From Candidatus Aminicenantes bacterium UBA2190 (lineage in GTDB: Bacteria > Acidobacteriota > Aminicenantia > UBA2199), in contig DCVK01000043.1 in the NCBI GenBank assembly GCA_002335385.1, forward strand, positions 46,369 through 110,368: a stretch of 64,000 nt of DNA, given 5' to 3'. A program made the translations under genes and the position numbers. Positions 36,870 to 45,851 of the stretch are shown here, piece after piece. Within the stretch, counting starts at the first letter, position 1. Every line of letters starts with the position of its first letter. A model generated the notes under the pieces. It made no database searches. It was not told the DNA's origin and worked only from the letters and a program-made list of their open reading frames with translations.

Positions 36870-39800
36870 GACATCTCCTCCGTGGGGCGATCCAGGAACC
36901 TATCGATGGTTTTGAGGAACAACGGAATGTCCAGGGGCTTGGTCAGATAGTGCGCGGCACCGGCCTGCATCATGGAGTCGATCTCGACGGGCATGGCGCT
37001 GGCACTCACGATCAGCACGGGGATGGAGCGGGTAAGCGGGTCTTCTTTGAGCTTGCGACAGACCTCCTGGCCTTTGATGTCGGGCAGGTGGATGTCCAGC
37101 AGGATAATGTCGGGACGGTGCATTCGGGCCAGCTCGAGTCCCAGGGTTCCTTGCGGCGCGGAAAGGAGCCGGAGGCCGGGGCGGCGATCCATAATGTGCT
37201 GAACAAGGGCCAGGTTGGCCAGATCGTCCTCGATGTACAGAACCGTATGCTCCTTTCCGGTCACGGTGGAGCCTGGGGTTGAAGAGTCCGGGATGGAAGA
37301 GGATCGCGCCTGGCTCGTCCCAGTACTCATGGGCAAGTCGATGAAAAAGCAGGATCCCAGGCTCGGTGTGCTGGTGAAGCCCAGGAATCCCCCCATGACT
37401 TCCGTAAGCTTGCGCGAGATCGTGAGCCCGATGCCGGAGCCCTCCACCAGCATCCGCTCGGCTCCCAGGCGATAGAAAGGCTCGAATATCATTGCCTGCT
37501 GATCCAAGGGGATGCCCGGGCCCGTGTCGAGGACGCTCAAGCGCAGCTGGCGGTCCGGACGCTCCGCCAGCTCTATCGTGACCAGACCTTCCTCGCGATT
37601 GTATTTCAGCGCATTGGACAGCAGATTGAGCAGAACCTGTTTGAGGCGATGGGGATCCGCCAGCACCTGGTAGGCCGGCGTGGCCGGAACCCTGTTCGTG
37701 ATGAGGATGCGGCGAGCCTTGGCCAGAGGCTGGATCATGGACACGGTTTCGCTTACCAAAGGCGCCACCGTCACGGGTTCGGTTGAAAGCATCAGGCGGC
37801 CCGATTCGATGCGGGCCAAGTCCAGCACTTCATTGATGAGGCTGAGGAGATGCCGTCCGCCCCTGAGGATATGGTGCAGGCTTTCGCGGTGCGACGCCGA
37901 AAGCGGATCCCGCTCGTCGGATTCCATTAATTGGGCAAAACCCAATATGGAGTTCATCGGGGTCCGCAATTCGTGGCTCATCCGGGACAGGAACTCGGAT
38001 TTGGCATGGTTGGCCTGCTCCGCGTCCGTCCGGGCAGCCACCAGCGCCTCCTCGGCGGCTTTGATTTTGCTGATATCGGAATCGATGGCCACCAGTTTTG
38101 TCAAATTCCCGGCATCATCAAAAATGGGAGTCAGGGTGGTTTGCAGCCACTTTTTCTCTCCAGCCGCATTCGTAATATGGGATTCATATTGAACCGATCT
38201 CTTTTCTTGAATGGAAGCAGTTAGAAGATTTTTTATATCCGGATTGGAACTGGCCCTAAGGATATTGACCCCTAGTTTTTTAATCAACTCCTCCATGGTT
38301 AGACCGGGCACGCCCTGCATCCGCACACAGCCTTCATTAACCCATTCCAAATTGCCCTGCGCATCCATGATGAATACGGAATTATCGGTTTTACTGGCCA
38401 CGATGGAAAGTCTTTTCAATTCTATGTTGGCATTGGCCAGTTGTTCAGTGCGCTGCACAACCAACCGTTCCAACTCCTTCTTTCTGTTTTCCAGTTTATT
38501 GGTCCGGAAGCGAAGAATGCCCAATCCTATAAAAATAAAACCTATGCCAGAGAGCAGGAAAAACCACCAGGTCTGATGGAAAAAGGGTTGTAAGTAAAAC
38601 TTGAAAACAGCCCCCTCTGTGTTCCAGACTCCGTCATTGTTGCAGGCAGTCACTTTGAAGGCATAATGGCCGGGGGGGAGCTTGGTGTAGTACGCGGCTC
38701 TCAGGTCGCCCGCTGCGAGCATGTGCCGATCGATGCCCTGCAATTGATAGCGGAACCTGGCCTTCTCTGCCGCCAGCAAACTCAGCGCCGTGTAATGGAA
38801 CTCGAATTTCTCGGTTCCTGGAGGAAAGATCATTTCCGCATGCCGCCCCGTCTTGACTTCTCGTCCTTCCGCGCGAACCTGTTCGATGATCACGGGCGGC
38901 GGGATCTCGTTCTTTTTGATGACCAGCGTTGGATCAATGACGGTCAATCCCTTGATGGTCGGGAACCAAAGGCGGCCGTCGCGGCTTTTCCAGCCGGAGG
39001 GCTGCAATCCCCCGCAGCACTCCCTGCTTTTCATGCCATCGGTGATGCCGTAGCTTACGGAATGGATCTTGGGGATCTCTCCCAACGCGTATTGCGTGAG
39101 CTCATTCTTGCTGATCTCATAGATCCCCTTGTTGCAACTCATCCAGAGATGCTCTTTCCCGTCCTCCAGGATCTGGAACACCACGTCGTCGAACAGGCCG
39201 GCTGAGACCGAATAACGGGTGATGCTCCCGGCGGCAAGCCGGTTCAGCCCGCCGCGCGTTCCGATCCAGAGCACTCCGTCCCCGTCCTCGTACAGGGAAT
39301 AGATGAAATTATTGGATAATCCGTCGCGGGTCGTGTAGATCTTGAATACACCGTTCTGCCCCCGATTCAAGCCATGGTTGGTGCCCACCCATAGTGCCCC
39401 ATGGCGGTCCAGCAAGATTGCCCTGATCACGTTGTCGGACAGCCCCTGCTCGGTCTTGAAAACCGCGAATTCATTGTTCTTGAATAGATTCAAGCCGTTG
39501 CGCGTGCCCACCCACAGGCTGCCATCACCCCCTTCACAAAGCGATGTGACCGAGTTGTTGGACAAGCCTTCCCTGGTGGTGAAATGGTGGATGAATTTAC
39601 CATCCTTCATGTCGAGCAGGCCGTTTTCCGTTCCCAGCCACAAATTGTCCTTGCTGTCCCTTAAGATCGTCTGGATCGTCTTGCTCGCCTTTTTGTCCGC
39701 AAAGGCAAAATTCTTGAAACTGCCTTTCGCATATTGGCTCAGCCCGCCGTTTTCCGTGCCGATCCACATCGTGCCCTCGGCATCCTCATAAACAGACAAT

Positions 39801-40909
39801 ATCAGGTCGTCGGCCAATCCGTCGTTGGTGGTGAACGTGATGATCCTGCCGTCCTTAAGCCGGTTCAGCCCGCCGGAACCCGTACCGATCCAAAGGCAGC
39901 CCTCGCGGTCTTCCAAAATGGAATATACCGCGTTCCGCGATAATCCCTCCTTCAGGGCGAAAACGGAGATATTCCCGTCGATCATCCGGTTCAATCCCCC
40001 CCCCGAGGTGCCGATCCACAGGCTGCCTTCCCTGTCTTCATGTAGGGAATAAATAATGTCGTCGGATAATCCGTCCCGGGTCGTATAGACCGTGAATCCG
40101 CCATCCTTCATCAGGGCCAGGCCGTTTTCCGTTCCGATCCAGAAATTCCCCTGGCGATCCGACAGAATCGCCCGCACCGAATCACCCGGCAATCCTTCCT
40201 TTCTGGAATAATTGGTGAAAATCCCATTCCTCAAGCGGCAGGCACCGCCCCCGATTGTGCCCAGCCAGAGCTCATCGTTGGAATGGACATGGATCGCATA
40301 AACCGAATTATTTGCCAGCCCATCTCTGGTCGTATAAGTGGTGAACCGGCCATCCTTCAGACGGCTCAACCCGCCCGTTGTGCCAATCCACATGGTCCCT
40401 TCTCGATCCATGTTGATGGCATAGACGAAATCACTCCCCAGGCCATCGGCGGTGCTGTAGTTGACGTATTTTTCCTCCTGCAAATGAATGCAGGTCAAGC
40501 CACCGCCCCGCGTACCCGCCCACAGGGCGCCGTTTCCGTCCTCATACAGGCACATGATGTAATTGTCTTTGAGGGCATCGATCCTGTTCTTGTCGAAAAC
40601 ATGGAAGCGGACGCCATCGAATCTGGCGATGCCCTCCTGGGTGCCGAGCCACAAGTATCCTTGGCGGGACTGGATGATCGCCTGCAGCGAGTTTTGCGGC
40701 AATCCTTGCTCGGTTTTCCAAACGTCATGGATGTACTGGGAGATGGATTTTGTGGGGTCAATGGCCCAATTCAACATAACTTGAGCAATTAGTACAAAAA
40801 AAGCGGCAATTTTATAAAAGCAACAACTCATTTTTGCATCGTCCAGCCGGCCAGTGAAAATGAGATTCCGCCTGATTTGTTGAATTAATGGAAGATCCAA
40901 TTTGCCCAT
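36866..40909 (-). CDS. Hybrid sensor histidine kinase with double beta-propeller sensor
   Basis: The 1347-residue protein has a signal-like N terminus and about 14 Reg_prop repeats, each with a W-x-G-T-x-x-G core such as WIGTENGLALMKDG. These form two seven-bladed propellers (about 55-700). A Y_Y_Y domain, one membrane span (FFLLSGIGFIFIGLGIL), PAS, HisKA (FLSRMSHELRTP, His), HATPase (NLLSNALKYN, DTGPGIP, GSGIGLTI) and a receiver domain (LLDIHLP) follow. This is the Bacteroidetes-type HTCS architecture that usually senses glycans. Start at 40909 is taken from a promoter whose -10 ends 6 bases upstream; ATG 40915 and 40831 are alternatives. It pairs with the HD-GYP regulator. Confidence 0.92.
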   Translation of the reverse strand: MGKLDLPLIQQIRRNLIFTGRLDDAKMSCCFYKIAAFFVLIAQVMLNWAIDPTKSISQYIHDVWKTEQGLPQNSLQAIIQSRQGYLWLGTQEGIARFDGVRFHVFDKNRIDALKDNYIMCLYEDGNGALWAGTRGGGLTCIHLQEEKYVNYSTADGLGSDFVYAINMDREGTMWIGTTGGLSRLKDGRFTTYTTRDGLANNSVYAIHVHSNDELWLGTIGGGACRLRNGIFTNYSRKEGLPGDSVRAILSDRQGNFWIGTENGLALMKDGGFTVYTTRDGLSDDIIYSLHEDREGSLWIGTSGGGLNRMIDGNISVFALKEGLSRNAVYSILEDREGCLWIGTGSGGLNRLKDGRIITFTTNDGLADDLILSVYEDAEGTMWIGTENGGLSQYAKGSFKNFAFADKKASKTIQTILRDSKDNLWLGTENGLLDMKDGKFIHHFTTREGLSNNSVTSLCEGGDGSLWVGTRNGLNLFKNNEFAVFKTEQGLSDNVIRAILLDRHGALWVGTNHGLNRGQNGVFKIYTTRDGLSNNFIYSLYEDGDGVLWIGTRGGLNRLAAGSITRYSVSAGLFDDVVFQILEDGKEHLWMSCNKGIYEISKNELTQYALGEIPKIHSVSYGITDGMKSRECCGGLQPSGWKSRDGRLWFPTIKGLTVIDPTLVIKKNEIPPPVIIEQVRAEGREVKTGRHAEMIFPPGTEKFEFHYTALSLLAAEKARFRYQLQGIDRHMLAAGDLRAAYYTKLPPGHYAFKVTACNNDGVWNTEGAVFKFYLQPFFHQTWWFFLLSGIGFIFIGLGILRFRTNKLENRKKELERLVVQRTEQLANANIELKRLSIVASKTDNSVFIMDAQGNLEWVNEGCVRMQGVPGLTMEELIKKLGVNILRASSNPDIKNLLTASIQEKRSVQYESHITNAAGEKKWLQTTLTPIFDDAGNLTKLVAIDSDISKIKAAEEALVAARTDAEQANHAKSEFLSRMSHELRTPMNSILGFAQLMESDERDPLSASHRESLHHILRGGRHLLSLINEVLDLARIESGRLMLSTEPVTVAPLVSETVSMIQPLAKARRILITNRVPATPAYQVLADPHRLKQVLLNLLSNALKYNREEGLVTIELAERPDRQLRLSVLDTGPGIPLDQQAMIFEPFYRLGAERMLVEGSGIGLTISRKLTEVMGGFLGFTSTPSLGSCFFIDLPMSTGTSQARSSSIPDSSTPGSTVTGKEHTVLYIEDDLANLALVQHIMDRRPGLRLLSAPQGTLGLELARMHRPDIILLDIHLPDIKGQEVCRKLKEDPLTRSIPVLIVSASAMPVEIDSMMQAGAAHYLTKPLDIPLFLKTIDRFLDRPTEEMS

Positions 40910-40915
40910 GCTCAT

Positions 40916-40944
40916 ATTTTGCGGGTATTTCTGTTGAATTTCAA
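40916..40944 (-). promoter_or_regulatory. Candidate leaderless promoter of the hybrid kinase operon
   Basis: Minus strand TTGAAA (40944-40939), 17-base spacer, CAAAAT (40921-40916), 6 bases, ATG 40909. The -35 lies in a small TTGAAATTCAA palindrome. Confidence 0.4.
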
Positions 40945-41076
40945 CGAAAAACGGCTTGCGCTGTCAGGAGGATCTCCAACAGCAGCATTTATTTGACAAG
41001 GTTAAGCCGGCTTTCCTGACCGGCCTCCCCGTCGGGGACCGCGTCAAGGCGCGGTGGGACAGCTTTCTGGGCCGCG

Positions 41077-41754
41077 CTACCTCTCGAAGGCGTTGCGGAC
41101 GTACTTGACCAGGCGGCGCAGCAGCGAGTCCTTCTTGCCGCCGCGGCGCTTGCGGATGATGGCCTCCTTGGTCTCCTTGAGGCGCAGGTTGATCTCGTTA
41201 TAGGCGGGGTTGAGCTGCCGGGTCTTGTCGTAGCACTCGTAGGCGGCGGTGAAATTGCCGGCCTTGAAAAGGTTCTCGGCGGAGTAGAACCAGCCGTCGT
41301 CGTAGTTCGGGTCGCGCTGGGTGGCCTCGGAGAAGTACTTTTCGGCCGCGTAGTAGTTCTTGCGCATCGTCAGGATGATGCCCATGTAGATGAGCAGGAA
41401 GACGTTGCGCTTGTTGATCTTGTAAGCCTCCTGGAATTTCTCGCTGGCCTGCAGGTAGTTGTCCTTGCACAGGGCGTACACGCCCTGGTTGAAGAAGAAC
41501 TTGCCCAGCTGGTCCTGGGAAAACATGCTCATCTCCACTTTCATGTCGGCGGCCTGGTAAAGCTTGGTGATCTTCAGGAAGGCCTCGTGCAGGCGGACGA
41601 ACTCCTCCTTCAGGATATCCTGGGAAATGAGGATGCGCTGGAACTTGATCTGCAGGGTCCTTTCCAGGTATTTCTCGAGGATCTCCTGGATCGCCGCGCC
41701 CTTGCCCAGGTTGAACAGCCGCAGCAGTTCTTCCAGATATTCCGTGTTCTCCAT
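41077..41754 (-). CDS. TPR repeat protein
   Basis: The 225-residue protein has no signal peptide and is cytoplasmic. Residues 1-95 are helical and charged; 95-200 hold three TPR units (FNQGVYALCKDNYLQASEKF, then IYMGIILTMRKNYYAAEKYF, then FYSAENLFKAGNFTAAYECY). The C terminus is basic (RKRRGGKKD). A ribosome site AAGGAG precedes ATG 41754. It follows coaE by 33 bases and has its own extended -10 (TGCTACAAT, 41777-41772) upstream. No enzymatic role is visible; it is likely an adaptor. Confidence 0.75.
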   Translation of the reverse strand: MENTEYLEELLRLFNLGKGAAIQEILEKYLERTLQIKFQRILISQDILKEEFVRLHEAFLKITKLYQAADMKVEMSMFSQDQLGKFFFNQGVYALCKDNYLQASEKFQEAYKINKRNVFLLIYMGIILTMRKNYYAAEKYFSEATQRDPNYDDGWFYSAENLFKAGNFTAAYECYDKTRQLNPAYNEINLRLKETKEAIIRKRRGGKKDSLLRRLVKYVRNAFER

Positions 41755-41787
41755 CCCGTCTCTCCTTGGCGGGGATTGTAGCACAAC

Positions 41788-42402
41788 TTATGTCAAATGA
41801 AAATCCTTTTTCAAGAGGTGGAAGACCTCCAGGGTGTTGGCGCGCGTGCTCGCGAAGTCGCCGCTGCTGTCGATGGCGTAATGCGCCGCCTTCAGCTTCT
41901 CGCGCAGCGGGAACTGCGAACGGATGCGCTTCTGCGCTTCAGCCCTGGTCAGGCGGTCGCGTTCCATGGCGCGGCTCAGCTGCACCGTCGCCGAAGAATA
42001 GACCACGATGACCTTTTCAAAGTCCCGCTGGATGCCCGACTCGAGGAGCAGCGCCGACTCGTAGATCAGGAAGTCGTAGAGGCCCGTCTCCTCGGCGGCG
42101 CGGATCTTCTTCTGGCGCTCCTCGCCGACCAGGGGATGGACGATGGCGTTCACCGCCCGGCGCTTCCCGTAGTCCTCGAAGAGCGCCTGGCTGAACTTCT
42201 CCTTGTCCAGCCCCCCCTGGGCGTCGAGTATGCCGGGACCGAACAGGGTGATGATCTCCTCCAGCACGGGGGAGCCCGGACTGAAGATGATGTTCTTGGC
42301 CAGGTCGTCGGCGCGCATGGTGCAGCAGCCCTGTTCCTGCAGCACCTTCAGGACGAAGGTTTTTCCCGTGCAGAAGCCGCCGGTAAGGCCGATCGCGTGC
42401 AT
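41788..42402 (-). CDS. coaE: Dephospho-CoA kinase
   Basis: CoaE adds the 3'-phosphate in the last step of coenzyme A synthesis. The 204-residue protein has the P-loop GLTGGFCTGKT, in which Cys-Thr replaces the usual Gly-Ser of GGIGSGKS. The RADDLAK substrate block, HPLVGEER, LLLESG and the lid RDRLTRAEAQKRI are also present. It lies 9 bases after the SPFH gene in the same direction. The P-loop retains the essential GKT. Confidence 0.9.
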   Translation of the reverse strand: MHAIGLTGGFCTGKTFVLKVLQEQGCCTMRADDLAKNIIFSPGSPVLEEIITLFGPGILDAQGGLDKEKFSQALFEDYGKRRAVNAIVHPLVGEERQKKIRAAEETGLYDFLIYESALLLESGIQRDFEKVIVVYSSATVQLSRAMERDRLTRAEAQKRIRSQFPLREKLKAAHYAIDSSGDFASTRANTLEVFHLLKKDFHLT

Positions 42403-42411
42403 GAGCCCGGT

Positions 42412-43299
42412 CTATTTCTTCTGGCCTTTGAGGAAATCGGAGAAGTTGAAGATGGCGTTCTGGTCGGCGACGATGGCCTGGATGTTGGGCGCCAGCAGCT
42501 TGACGTACTCGTACTGGACCAGTGACGGGTTCTCGGCCAGGGCCCGCCCCTTCAGGCGCAGCGACTCGGCTTCGCCCTCAGCCTCGATGATCTTGCGCTT
42601 CTTCTCCTGCTCCTGGCGTTCCAGCACGTACTTCATGCGCTGCGCCTCCTGCTGGGCGATCTGCTTGTTCTCGATGGCCTGCTGGAATTCCTTGGAGAAC
42701 TGGACGTTGCGCAGCAGCACCTCCTCGAGGGCGATGTAGTTCTTCTTGAACGACGCCCGCAGATTCTCCTCGATCTCGGCCTGGATCTTCAGGCGCTGGC
42801 CCGAGTAGACGTCGAGCACCGCGTACTCGGAGACGATCATGCGCACGGTCGAGCGCACCTGGGGGCGGACGACCTTGTTGACGAAATCGACGCCCAGGGT
42901 GCGGTGCAGCTTGTCGAGGTGGGCGCCGTCGGGGTGGAAGCGCACCGAGATGTCGAGCAGCACCGTCTGGCCGTCGGCGGTCAGCGCCTGCAGCGAGTCG
43001 TCGCCCCGCATCTCCCCCTCCAGCTGGGCGATGCTCATGGTGTAGGTGCGGGTCTTCATGTCGTAGACTGTGGGCTGCTCGATCAGGGGCACCAGGAAGT
43101 AGAAGCCCTCGTTGGGCGTGACGCGCAGGCTGCCGGTGGCCTTGTTGAAGATCACGGCCTTCTCGCCGGGGTCGATGATGACGTAGACGCGGAACAGAAA
43201 AATCAGCACGAAAACGACGATGAGCGCCGCCAGGATGGTCTTGCCGATCTTCTTGGTCATATGGCCTCCGTCCTTGAACGCCTGTTTGATGTTTTCCAT
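42412..43299 (-). CDS. SPFH/prohibitin family membrane protein
   Basis: The 295-residue protein has one N-terminal membrane span (about 20-42, ILAALIVVFVLIFLF), then a prohibitin-homology domain (about 45-210) with IDPGEKAVIFNKATG. A long coiled coil (about 205-265) with QQEAQRMKYVLERQEQEKK and EAEGEAESLRLKG follows. Prohibitin-like proteins scaffold membrane proteases and chaperone complexes. No protease gene is adjacent. ATG 43299 starts exactly 6 bases after the -10, without Shine-Dalgarno. Confidence 0.9.
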   Translation of the reverse strand: MENIKQAFKDGGHMTKKIGKTILAALIVVFVLIFLFRVYVIIDPGEKAVIFNKATGSLRVTPNEGFYFLVPLIEQPTVYDMKTRTYTMSIAQLEGEMRGDDSLQALTADGQTVLLDISVRFHPDGAHLDKLHRTLGVDFVNKVVRPQVRSTVRMIVSEYAVLDVYSGQRLKIQAEIEENLRASFKKNYIALEEVLLRNVQFSKEFQQAIENKQIAQQEAQRMKYVLERQEQEKKRKIIEAEGEAESLRLKGRALAENPSLVQYEYVKLLAPNIQAIVADQNAIFNFSDFLKGQKK

Positions 43300-43305
43300 G
43301 GGAAA

Positions 43306-43334
43306 AGTCTAGCCAAGGCGGTTGCCGTTGTCAA
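43306..43334 (-). promoter_or_regulatory. Leaderless promoter of the SPFH gene
   Basis: Minus strand TTGACA (43334-43329), 17-base spacer, TAGACT (43311-43306), then TTTCCC and ATG 43299. Confidence 0.65.
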
Positions 43335-43437
43335 GGAAGGGCTCGCGCCCGGCGCCCTGTTTCCGCCGGATCGGTCGCCGTATCGGACCTTCGCGAATGC
43401 CGGCAGGGGCTTGCGCTGCCCGTTCCGGGTTCGGCGT

Positions 43438-43465
43438 CAACCTTTTGCCCTCTCTCTGCGTTTAC
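43438..43465 (+). promoter_or_regulatory. Candidate ECF promoter of the second sigma operon
   Basis: CAAC (43438-43441), 16 bases starting CTTTT, GCGTTTAC (43458-43465). It mirrors the CAAC-N16-GCATCTTA element at the first ECF gene. The roughly 340-base gap 43300-43642 otherwise holds the divergent SPFH promoter and one small ORF. Confidence 0.45.
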
Positions 43466-43496
43466 AAGACGTACGGATCGGATGCGGAGGGCGAAC

Positions 43497-43601
43497 ATGG
43501 CCGGTCGGTCGTTGCCGGTTGGGTCGCGGCAGCGATGCAGGACCGGAAGGTCGCCGGGCGTCCCGCGACGCCGAGAAACACTTGGAGTAAGGCGGACGTG
43601 A
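43497..43601 (+). CDS. Arg-rich 34-codon ORF upstream of the second ECF gene
   Basis: ATG 43497 has GGAGGG upstream and the frame runs 34 codons to a TGA that overlaps an in-frame GTG (43598) of the sigma gene as GTGA. The peptide is very rich in Arg and looks like translated leader sequence, not a folded protein. It may couple translation to the GTG start; chance is quite possible. Confidence 0.3.
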   Translation: MAGRSLPVGSRQRCRTGRSPGVPRRRETLGVRRT

Positions 43602-43642
43602 AAGGCCAAAGGCAGGCAGCAGGCGCTGAAGAAGCGCTGGAC

Positions 43643-44227
43643 ATGGAGGAACGCCAAAATGATCTGGAATCGGAGCGCGCTTTGCTCGAGCGGATCGCCG
43701 CCGGCGATGGCGAGGCCTTCGCCGAGCTGGTGCGACGCTACCAGAAGAAAGTGTTCGCCGTGGGCTACGGCTTCTTCCGCGACCGCGACGAGGCCCTCGA
43801 TATCGTGCAGGAGACGTTCATGAGGATCCAAGACAAGATCGGCTCCTTCCGGCCCCAGGGTTCCCTGCAGGCCTGGATCTTCCGCCTGGCCCACAACCTC
43901 TGCATCGACCGCTACCGCCGGCGCGGCGGCCGTGGCCAGCGCGAATGCGGGCTGGAAGAGGTGCCGGAGCGGGAATTGGCCGTCCATTCCGGCCCCCAGG
44001 AAGCCTGGCGGCAGCAGCGGAGGCAGCAGGCGATCGAGGCGGCGCTCGAGCAGCTTTCGCCGCGGCAGCGTTCGCTGTTCGTGCTGAAGTACCGCCAGGG
44101 ACTGACGCTGCAGCAGGCCGCCGGGGTCATGGCGGTCACGCTCGGCACCGCCAAGGCGCTGCATCATCGGGCCCTGGGGCGCCTACGCCGGGAAATGGCG
44201 CCTTGGATCGGAGGAGAACATGAGTAA
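43643..44227 (+). CDS. RNA polymerase ECF-type sigma factor
   Basis: The 194-residue protein has sigma region 2 (about 15-90, with EALDIVQETFMRIQDKIGSF and LQAWIFRLAHNLCIDRYRR) and region 4 (about 130-185, with LTLQQAAGVMAVTLGTAKA). ATG 43643 gives a normal ECF N terminus; GTG 43598 would add 15 residues and has a possible coupling signal. It overlaps the anti-sigma gene by 8 bases. The operon continues into two exported proteins that share a domain. Confidence 0.92.
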   Translation: MEERQNDLESERALLERIAAGDGEAFAELVRRYQKKVFAVGYGFFRDRDEALDIVQETFMRIQDKIGSFRPQGSLQAWIFRLAHNLCIDRYRRRGGRGQRECGLEEVPERELAVHSGPQEAWRQQRRQQAIEAALEQLSPRQRSLFVLKYRQGLTLQQAAGVMAVTLGTAKALHHRALGRLRREMAPWIGGEHE

Positions 44228-45005
44228 TTGCAGCCGGATCGCGGCCGACCTGGAGCTCCTGGCCGCAGGCGAGCTCGAGGGGAGGCGGCGACGCCGCGTC
44301 GAGCGCCATCTGGGCGCCTGTCCGGATTGCCGCCTAGAGCTGGCCGCCTGGCACTCCCTGCTGACGGAGGCCGCCGTCCCGGCGGCCGAGATGGACGCGG
44401 CCATGGAAACAGTCGACTGGCCGGCGGTCGCCGACCGCATCGTCGCCGGAGCCAAAAAGCGGCACTTCACGGTCCGGCGGCCCGGACCGGTCCTGTCCTG
44501 GCCCCGGCTGGCGGCGGCCGCGGCGCTGGCAACGGTCGTGGGCCTGGGCCTTTTCTTCCTGGGCCAAGCCACGGCGCCGAGGATCGGCGACCATGGCGGG
44601 AACGGCGCGGCGGCCGCCGTGCTGGCGCGCCTGCACGGCGAACTGGCCCGCGAGGAGGCCGGCGCCTACTTGCGCCAGAGCCAGCAGCTGCTGACCGGAG
44701 TTCTCAGGAGCTGCGACGGCGGCGACGTCGCCCCGTGGGAGATGCGCCAGGCGACGGGACAGGCCAGGGAACTGCTGATGAAGAAAAGATATCTCCGCCA
44801 GGGCCTTTCCGCCCTGGAATGGGAGAACGTCCAGCCCGTCAGCGAGCGCATCGACTGGCTGAGCTACGAGCTCCTGCGCCTGGGCGAGGAAGGGTCATGC
44901 GCCGACATCGCCCGGCTGCAGCGTGAGCTCGGGAACGAGAAGCTGCTGCTCAAGATCCGGCTGCTGCGGGACGAGTTCGCTGCCCGGCCCCGCCTGGAGG
45001 TCTGA
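44220..45005 (+). CDS. Zinc-finger anti-sigma factor, membrane-bound
   Basis: The 261-residue protein starts with an anti-sigma domain containing RRVERHLGACPDCRLEL, the H-x3-C-x2-C zinc motif of ZAS proteins. One membrane span at about 100-118 (AAAAALATVVGLGLFFLG) follows. A helical extracytoplasmic region of about 130 residues, much larger than usual, could sense a ligand. It directly follows and overlaps its ECF sigma gene, and the next gene starts at the base after its stop. Confidence 0.88.
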   Translation: MSNCSRIAADLELLAAGELEGRRRRRVERHLGACPDCRLELAAWHSLLTEAAVPAAEMDAAMETVDWPAVADRIVAGAKKRHFTVRRPGPVLSWPRLAAAAALATVVGLGLFFLGQATAPRIGDHGGNGAAAAVLARLHGELAREEAGAYLRQSQQLLTGVLRSCDGGDVAPWEMRQATGQARELLMKKRYLRQGLSALEWENVQPVSERIDWLSYELLRLGEEGSCADIARLQRELGNEKLLLKIRLLRDEFAARPRLEV

Positions 45006-45827
45006 ATGAAACGAAAAACGCTGACGCTATTGCTGGCCGTCCTCCTGGCCGTGACCCTGGCGGCCCAGGCCGATGAGCAGGCCTTCGAGAAGGCCAAGAC
45101 ACTGATCTTCGACCGGCAGTGGGGCGATGCTCTGAAGCAGCTGGAGGCCGTGATCGCCGCCGGCCCCGCTTCGCGACGCTACCCGGCGGCGCTCTTCTAC
45201 CACGCCAAGTGCCGGGAGGAGATGGGCGCCGCCCGGGAGGCGCTGGAAGGCTACGAGCGCTTCCTCGCGGTTCAGCCCGAGGGCAGCCTGGCCGAGGACG
45301 CGCGCGTGTCGGTCATCGACCTGGCCGGCCAGCTCTACCAGGACGGTCAGAAGCAGTACCTGGAAAAGATCACCCGCCGGCTCGGCGATCGCAACAAGGT
45401 CGTGTCCTATTACGCGGCCTTCAAGCTGAGCTACCTGCCCGACCGCAACCGGGCGCGGCAGGCGCTGCCGGTGCTGGAGTCCATCCTGAAGAACGAGAAG
45501 GACGAGGAATTGCGCGACCGGGCGCGCATCGCCGTCATGCGCATCGATCCGTCGCGGCTCGGGGACAAATCCGGCGCCGGCAAGCCTGCCGCCGGCCGCA
45601 TGCTGAAGATCCGCATCCTCGATCGCCGGAGCAAGCGGGAAGAGGTGCTGCTGAACCTGCCGCTGGCCCTGGCTGACCTGGCCATCCGCTCATTGAGCCC
45701 CGAGCAGAAGCGTTCGCTGGGCAGTCAGGGGTACGATCTCAACGATATCCTGGCCCGGCTGACCAAGGAGGGGTTGAAGGTCGAGATCGAAAGCGAAGAG
45801 GGGACGTTCCAGATGTGGGTGGAATAA
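45006..45827 (+). CDS. Exported TPR-like protein with C-terminal domain shared with its neighbour
   Basis: The 273-residue protein has a signal peptide (1-22, ending AAQAD), tetratricopeptide-like repeats (about 25-170) and a C-terminal domain of about 75 residues. That domain begins LKIRILDRRSKREEVLLNLP and ends TFQMWVE. The same pattern (KIxVxNRxGxxDVxxxLPxAL, ending VKIWLE) makes up the next gene, so the two carry paralogous domains. The domain resembles the small SHOCT-like beta-alpha domain seen near other ECF/anti-sigma genes; this link is from memory of pattern only. Cotranscription implies a role in the ECF response. Confidence 0.75.
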   Translation: MKRKTLTLLLAVLLAVTLAAQADEQAFEKAKTLIFDRQWGDALKQLEAVIAAGPASRRYPAALFYHAKCREEMGAAREALEGYERFLAVQPEGSLAEDARVSVIDLAGQLYQDGQKQYLEKITRRLGDRNKVVSYYAAFKLSYLPDRNRARQALPVLESILKNEKDEELRDRARIAVMRIDPSRLGDKSGAGKPAAGRMLKIRILDRRSKREEVLLNLPLALADLAIRSLSPEQKRSLGSQGYDLNDILARLTKEGLKVEIESEEGTFQMWVE

Positions 45828-45851
45828 AAAAACGACTTTGGAGGAGAAGCA

